Assembly: GCF_023667495.1 (NCBI RefSeq)
Contig: NZ_JAMOZL010000005.1
Span: 124,001 to 188,000, forward strand
DNA length: 64,000 nucleotides
DNA from: Dyadobacter sp. MSC1_007
Lineage (GTDB): Bacteria; Bacteroidota; Bacteroidia; Cytophagales; Spirosomataceae
Direction of reading: 5' to 3'
Both the position numbers and the translations under genes were made by a program. Below the pieces are notes generated by a model. That model searched no databases. It was not told where the DNA came from and was given only the letters and a program-made list of their open reading frames with translations. How positions within the stretch are numbered: the stretch's first letter is position 1; each line of letters starts with the position of its first letter. Below are positions 60,047 to 64,000 of this stretch, piece after piece.

Positions 60047-61147
60047 ATGATTAGGACTTTTAAAAGAATGTTGACTTTAATATGGTTAGCGGTGGCTCTC
60101 GTTCGGACAGCGCATGCGCAAACAGTAATTCAAGTCATTTACGAGAATGGTTTTTTGAATGCGGATAAGACGGTTTACACGTTTGAAATACGCGCTTTGC
60201 GGGGAGCAGGTTATGACGTAACTGATATAAATGCCAGTAACTGGCAATTCATGAATCTGCGTTCGGATATCCAGGTTCCTGCCGGTGTTAGCATCCAGTC
60301 AACGACGCTTTCACTTGATCATACCTTTGTTTCGGATGGGGCAATTTCAACTAGTGCACCTAATCCACCTGGGGGGCCGCCTCCCGGAACCAAGGCATTT
60401 AGCGTGAACATGTTTCGTATAAATGAGCAGGAAATTCCGGAGATAGGAGGGGCTTTATTTGGAACCGGCACATTAACCTTCTCAGGTCCGGTTCTTGCTA
60501 GCAATACCGTCACTATACGCCCTTACAATGGATTGACCAGCGGTGCATTCTGGACCAACCTTGACGGAACCACGCCGAGAAGACCGATTGATGGGACCAG
60601 CAACCTCCCCCTTCCTGTAAAACTGGTGAACTTTGATGTAAGAAAGGAAGGAGGCACCGCTCAATTGGCCTGGTCCACTTCGGAAGAATCCAACAGCGCG
60701 TATTTTGAAGTACAACGTAGCCCGGACGGGAAAAAATGGCAGCCAGTCACTACTGTTCCTGCAAAGGGTGAAAGCAAAGTACTGGAACATTACGAGGCGA
60801 TCGATGAAAATCCGCTGAATGGCATTAACCTCTATCGGTTGAAAATGGTGGACAAAGATGGCACCAGCGCATTGAGCCGAATACACAAAATAGACTTTCA
60901 CCCACAAGTACAATATGCATTGTTCCCTAACCCCGTAAGTGATCTACTCAGTTTACAAACAGCTGACGATTGGAAACAGATTGATAAAGTGGAAATATTC
61001 AATATCAACGGGACGAAAGTATATAGCTCTCCGTTAAATCCTGGGAAACAAATTAATATTAAGAGTTTGCCGGTCGGAACATACGTTGTTAAGCTTACCC
61101 GCAAAGATACCCAGGTTAGCGACCACAGGATAGTGATCGCGAGGTAA
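60047..61147 (+). CDS. T9SS type A sorting domain-containing protein
   Basis: A 366-residue exported protein (signal peptide MLTLIWLAVALVRTAHA). Residues 20-190 have no recognised domain. A linker LPLPVKLVNFDVRKEGGTAQLAWSTSEE opens a fibronectin-like domain (SAYFEVQRSPDGKKWQPV), and the last 75 residues are the type A sorting domain (YALFPNPVSDLLSLQT through IKSLPVGTYVVKLTRKDTQ to HRIVIAR). It would cross the outer membrane by the type IX system. It is encoded 12 bases after the dockerin-like protein, probably in one transcript. Confidence 0.85.
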   Translation: MIRTFKRMLTLIWLAVALVRTAHAQTVIQVIYENGFLNADKTVYTFEIRALRGAGYDVTDINASNWQFMNLRSDIQVPAGVSIQSTTLSLDHTFVSDGAISTSAPNPPGGPPPGTKAFSVNMFRINEQEIPEIGGALFGTGTLTFSGPVLASNTVTIRPYNGLTSGAFWTNLDGTTPRRPIDGTSNLPLPVKLVNFDVRKEGGTAQLAWSTSEESNSAYFEVQRSPDGKKWQPVTTVPAKGESKVLEHYEAIDENPLNGINLYRLKMVDKDGTSALSRIHKIDFHPQVQYALFPNPVSDLLSLQTADDWKQIDKVEIFNINGTKVYSSPLNPGKQINIKSLPVGTYVVKLTRKDTQVSDHRIVIAR

Positions 61148-61253
61148 ATACTCGGTTTGGGCGATTTCAATCTATAAACAACTTACGAAATAATCGAGCG
61201 TATCAACAACTCGATTGTGTGTGTGTACATATCTGGGCACGGATAGGTATGGT

Positions 61254-61289
61254 AAGACAGAGACGCTCATAATGGGCGTCTTCTGTCTT
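61254..61289. terminator. Terminator between convergent genes
   Basis: AAGACAGAGACGC (61254-61266) pairs with GCGTCTTCTGTCTT (61276-61289) with one bulged base, followed by TTTAAA. Confidence 0.75.
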
Positions 61290-61308
61290 TTAAATCGCGC
61301 AAGACGGT

Positions 61309-62538
61309 TTAGTCCATTTTATCTTCCAATGCGAAATCCATCTTCAGTTGCTTTCTTGTTGAGGCAGTCAGTTCGCGTCTTGCCAATGCGTGGCATTCAT
61401 AGGTAGCGTCACTGAACATCATCTGTTGTGGAGGTGTCTTCTGTGTAGAAGCGGAAGGGCCCCGCAATGCGCCTACAAGCCCCATTTCGCGTGCAACGTA
61501 TACATAGCGTATCGCGTCGATCACCACACCGGCAGAGTTTGGGGAATCCTGAACAGAGAGTTGCGCGTCGAGTGTGACGGGCGAACCCATAAAACCTTCC
61601 AGTTCCAGGCGGAAGTTGGCAACTTTGTTATCCCCGTAAAATGCAATGTATTCCGAAGGGCCGGCGTGAAGGAAACTGTCTTCCGTGCTGATCCCTCTGA
61701 TATCGTTCTGCGCCCTGATGACATTCTCTTTGGATATCTTTTTGGATTTCAAACGGTTTTTGTCCTCCATATTCAGGAAGTCGGTATTGCCGCCGACATT
61801 GCGTTGGATGTGTGCTTTTACATGATGCCCGCGCTCGAAAGCCAGTTCCTGTAACATTTGCGAAAGGATACTGGCGCCGAACTGGCTACGCATGTCGTCA
61901 CCGATGATCGGAATGCCCGCTTCGATAAATTTCTGTTCCCAGGTCGGGTCCGACGCAATGAACACGGGAATGCAGTTCACAAGCGAAATACCCAGTTCCA
62001 GGCAGATCTCGGCATAAAATTCCGTAGCCAATTGAGAACCGACCGGCAGATAATTGACAAGAACTTCTACTTCATGATGCCTTAAATGGCCGATGATTTC
62101 TGCACGCAATGCAGCAACGAGTGTTTGGTCATAAGCTTTGCGATCGGCTAAAAGATCGGTAGGCTTCAATTCATCTTTGACTACAAAGCGATTTTCGGCA
62201 GGATAGGCTAGCATTTGCGGCGACACTCCGTCAATTACCGGCGAACGGTACACCGGCGCCTCTGTTTGGATATCCGAGTACAATACGATTGCGCAGTTCG
62301 GCCGTGCGAAAATAGCATCCTTAATAGGCAGGCCTATTTTGCGTTCATCGACATCGAAGCCGCATACGAATTCAATGTTTTCAGCCCGGTACCCGCCGAT
62401 CTCGTCCGCCATCAGCCCGGAAGTTTTGTCATTAAAGCGGGTGTAATATTCCACGCCCTGAACCAGTGAACTCGCGCAGTTTCCAACGCCCAGTATGGCC
62501 ACTTTTATACGATTGTTGTTATTCGACATTTCCGACAA
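61309..62538 (-). CDS. ino1: Inositol-3-phosphate synthase
   Basis: A 409-residue myo-inositol-1-phosphate synthase (starts at Met1 or Met4 are both possible). It has the NAD-binding loop VAILGVGNCASSLVQGVEYY, AENIEFVCGFDVDERKIGLPIKDAIF, VNYLPVGSQLATEFYAEICLELGISLVNCIPVFIASDP, IIGDDMRSQFGASILSQML, GGNTDFLNMEDKNRLKSKKISK with the active-site Lys residues, and GFMGSPVTLDAQLSVQDSPNSAGVVIDAIRYV. It converts glucose-6-phosphate to L-myo-inositol-1-phosphate. The length is closer to the actinobacterial and archaeal short form than to the eukaryotic enzyme. Inositol may feed phosphatidylinositol- or inositol-sphingolipid-like lipids, which some Bacteroidota make. A perfect LacI-type palindrome lies about 105 bases upstream. 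Confidence 0.93.
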   Translation of the reverse strand: MSEMSNNNNRIKVAILGVGNCASSLVQGVEYYTRFNDKTSGLMADEIGGYRAENIEFVCGFDVDERKIGLPIKDAIFARPNCAIVLYSDIQTEAPVYRSPVIDGVSPQMLAYPAENRFVVKDELKPTDLLADRKAYDQTLVAALRAEIIGHLRHHEVEVLVNYLPVGSQLATEFYAEICLELGISLVNCIPVFIASDPTWEQKFIEAGIPIIGDDMRSQFGASILSQMLQELAFERGHHVKAHIQRNVGGNTDFLNMEDKNRLKSKKISKENVIRAQNDIRGISTEDSFLHAGPSEYIAFYGDNKVANFRLELEGFMGSPVTLDAQLSVQDSPNSAGVVIDAIRYVYVAREMGLVGALRGPSASTQKTPPQQMMFSDATYECHALARRELTASTRKQLKMDFALEDKMD

Positions 62539-62642
62539 TTTAATTTGATGATAAAAATTATATTAAAATATTTTAATATATATTAAATATCTAATAATAC
62601 TCAAATTAAGGTGTTTTTTGTCGAAATATCAAAGTGCAAACT

Positions 62643-62672
62643 GCAATTAATGCAAACGTTTGCATTAATTGC
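62643..62672. promoter_or_regulatory. Perfect 30-bp palindrome with LacI-type core
   Basis: The sequence is its own reverse complement over 30 bases, centred between 62657 and 62658, with core TGCAAACGTTTGCA. This core matches the typical LacI/GalR-family operator with its central CG. It is 105-134 bases upstream of the inositol synthase start and 33 bases past the stop of the CE15-like gene. No LacI-family gene is present in the window. Confidence 0.65.
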
Positions 62673-62704
62673 GATGATGGTACTTTACTGGGATTGTGCG
62701 TTGA

Positions 62705-63994
62705 CTAGAGATACTTTTGAAGGTAAGCGATGATATGCGTCCAGTCTGCGGGCAGTACCGTGTGCCCACCGTCGTGCATATAATAGCCCAGATGGTTCAT
62801 TAGCAAGGAAGTGTCACCAGCGGCAGGCATGACGTTGGTCGTAGGCGCGGTTTCGTTGAACAACTTGTATACCGGCGCAGCGGCAACGGCTGAAAGGAAC
62901 TCGCCTTTCGGATCTGACCAATAATCTGTGCTGCCAGTTTGGAGTAACAATGGTCGCGGAGCCATTAACGCGACTAGCATATGTGCGTCGATCGGCATGG
63001 TGTCCACTTTGTCGGCGTAGTTATGGTAATTGGGCGCGAACTGGTAGAGATAACGGCTCGGATCGGAGATATGCCGGATTGTCTCCCCGTAGTTGCGGCG
63101 ACTCAGAGCAGCGCCGCCCTCGCCCGAAATACTCGCGACCACTACTTTGAATCTCGGATCATGTGCGCCCGCCCACAGGACTGTTTTGCCGAGACGTGAC
63201 GCGCCCTGTAATGCAACCCGTTTGCTGTCGATCTGCTTATCTGTTTCGAAATAGTCCAGAGCCCGGCTCAGTCCCCACGCCCAGGCCGAAATAGCACCCC
63301 ATTCATCGGCTGCGGGCGTTGTCTGACCGGGTTTGAGATATTCTTTCCGAATCCCGTGGTTGATCCCGTCTTTGAAATCAGGCTCAATATCCCCGTAATA
63401 TACCGTAGCGAAGCCGATACCCGCATCAAGGAACTGCTCCACATTCATTTTGCCGAAAGCAGTCGGCTTGTCCGCTTTCACCTTTTTGCCTTCCTTGTTC
63501 CATACTTCACCGATCAGCAACCCCGGATCGTCGATAATCTGATTATAGGCCACAAAAGAGATATTTAGCAAAAGGGGAACCGGCTTTTTTGCATTTGCGG
63601 GCAGATACACCGCCAGGTTCATTTGATGATTGGAAGTATCCTTGGCCAGGTACACCCGCACCTGTTTCCGGACCGCCTTTCCATTGAATGCAGGTGTTCC
63701 TTTGTCAAAAACATGGAATTGCACCTTTTTCGGCGCCGGTGGCATTTTGCCAAACTGAATTTCTTCAAAAAGCCTGAGCAGTTCAGGTCGTCGTTTTTCC
63801 GTCCATACCTTACTCGTCGTGACCGGCTGGCCATCGGCGCACTTCAGAAGATCCGGCAAGGTGTAGCTCCCTACCGAGTCGTCATTGTAATTGACCGGAA
63901 AGCCAGCTACAACCGTCGGGCGATTGGCGGCCTGCTGCTGAGCCAATGCGGCGCTGCATGAGACAAATAGGAAAAGTAAGGAAGTTATTTTCAC
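62705..63994 (-). CDS. CE15-like glucuronoyl esterase / acetyl xylan esterase-type hydrolase
   Basis: A 429-residue exported alpha/beta-hydrolase (signal peptide LLFLFVSCSAALAQ). The N-terminal region KVWTEKRRPELLRLFEEIQFGKMP is typical of CE15-type proteins. The nucleophile elbow is VALQGASRLGKTVLWAGAHDPRF (GxSRxGK). GEGGAALSRRNYGETI follows with the conserved Glu/Arg region, and the catalytic His is in YYMHDGGHTVLPADW near the C-terminus. CE15 enzymes cleave ester bonds between 4-O-methyl-glucuronic acid in xylan and lignin; many bacterial relatives act on other uronate esters. It is a periplasmic or surface enzyme. The next gene upstream is outside the window. Confidence 0.88.
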   Translation of the reverse strand: MKITSLLFLFVSCSAALAQQQAANRPTVVAGFPVNYNDDSVGSYTLPDLLKCADGQPVTTSKVWTEKRRPELLRLFEEIQFGKMPPAPKKVQFHVFDKGTPAFNGKAVRKQVRVYLAKDTSNHQMNLAVYLPANAKKPVPLLLNISFVAYNQIIDDPGLLIGEVWNKEGKKVKADKPTAFGKMNVEQFLDAGIGFATVYYGDIEPDFKDGINHGIRKEYLKPGQTTPAADEWGAISAWAWGLSRALDYFETDKQIDSKRVALQGASRLGKTVLWAGAHDPRFKVVVASISGEGGAALSRRNYGETIRHISDPSRYLYQFAPNYHNYADKVDTMPIDAHMLVALMAPRPLLLQTGSTDYWSDPKGEFLSAVAAAPVYKLFNETAPTTNVMPAAGDTSLLMNHLGYYMHDGGHTVLPADWTHIIAYLQKYL

Positions 63995-64000
63995 GGGCTT

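Noticed and set aside
1..64000. tRNA, rRNA, insertion sequences or prophage
   Set aside because: No cloverleaf, rRNA-like segment, transposase, integrase or phage gene was recognised on either strand by reading.

Overview
The window reads as chromosomal DNA of a Bacteroidota bacterium, most likely a Cytophagales member of the Spirosomaceae such as Dyadobacter. The evidence is a SusC/SusD pair, an Oar-like TonB receptor, two proteins with T9SS type A C-terminal sorting domains, a DUF6934 protein, many lipoprotein signal peptides, and upstream elements matching the Bacteroidota -7 consensus TAnnTTTG. Ribosome-binding sites are weak throughout, as is usual for the phylum. The genus is an inference. 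I saw no rRNA, tRNA, CRISPR array, transposase or prophage gene.

Layout. 1-6634: the end of a Gfo/Idh/MocA dehydrogenase, a CUT2 (ribose/inositol-type) sugar ABC transporter, a minus-strand micro-operon made of a DUF6934 gene and two tandem ~50-aa paralogous small proteins, and a Tat-exported Gfo/Idh/MocA oxidoreductase. 6680-15744: a DUF4136 lipoprotein, a HigA-like N-terminal domain protein, an efflux operon (TolC plus an RND permease fused in frame to its periplasmic adaptor), and a divergent OmpR-type two-component system. The gap between the last two has two mirror-image operators. 15745-19526: a composite palindromic repeat and an 11-repeat FG-GAP T9SS protein. 19596-24444: a sugar nucleotidyltransferase, an A-type Fe-S carrier, thrB and thrA. 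24816-30286: a SusC/SusD pair and an outer-membrane barrel protein. 30497-36272: a small membrane protein, a large FAD/Fe-S dehydrogenase, a TlpA-fold protein without its CxxC, a second palindromic repeat and an SGNH hydrolase. 36347-40852: modABC, then an aminotransferase and tyrA. 41060-46194: two convergent L,D-transpeptidases, and an FtsX-type ABC permease with its PadR regulator.

46372-57487 is the most coherent accessory system. A tightly packed seven-gene minus-strand operon runs TonB receptor, polyol-type MFS transporter, 2-hydroxyacid dehydrogenase, two FGGY kinases, histidine phosphatase, glycerophosphodiesterase. A divergent DeoR repressor gene faces it. The transporter, dehydrogenase and kinase trio recalls the Bacillus subtilis yoaDCB operon. 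The substrate is not known. I read it as uptake and phosphorylative catabolism of a polyol, sugar or sugar-acid-like compound, possibly released from a glycerophosphodiester.

57890-63994: two secreted proteins (one ending in dockerin-like EF-hands, one with a T9SS sorting domain), an inositol-3-phosphate synthase with a perfect LacI-type palindrome upstream, and a CE15-like esterase.

Several gene starts are placed downstream of the longest possible reading frame because a signal peptide, lipobox or neighbouring gene decides them. These are explained in the entries.
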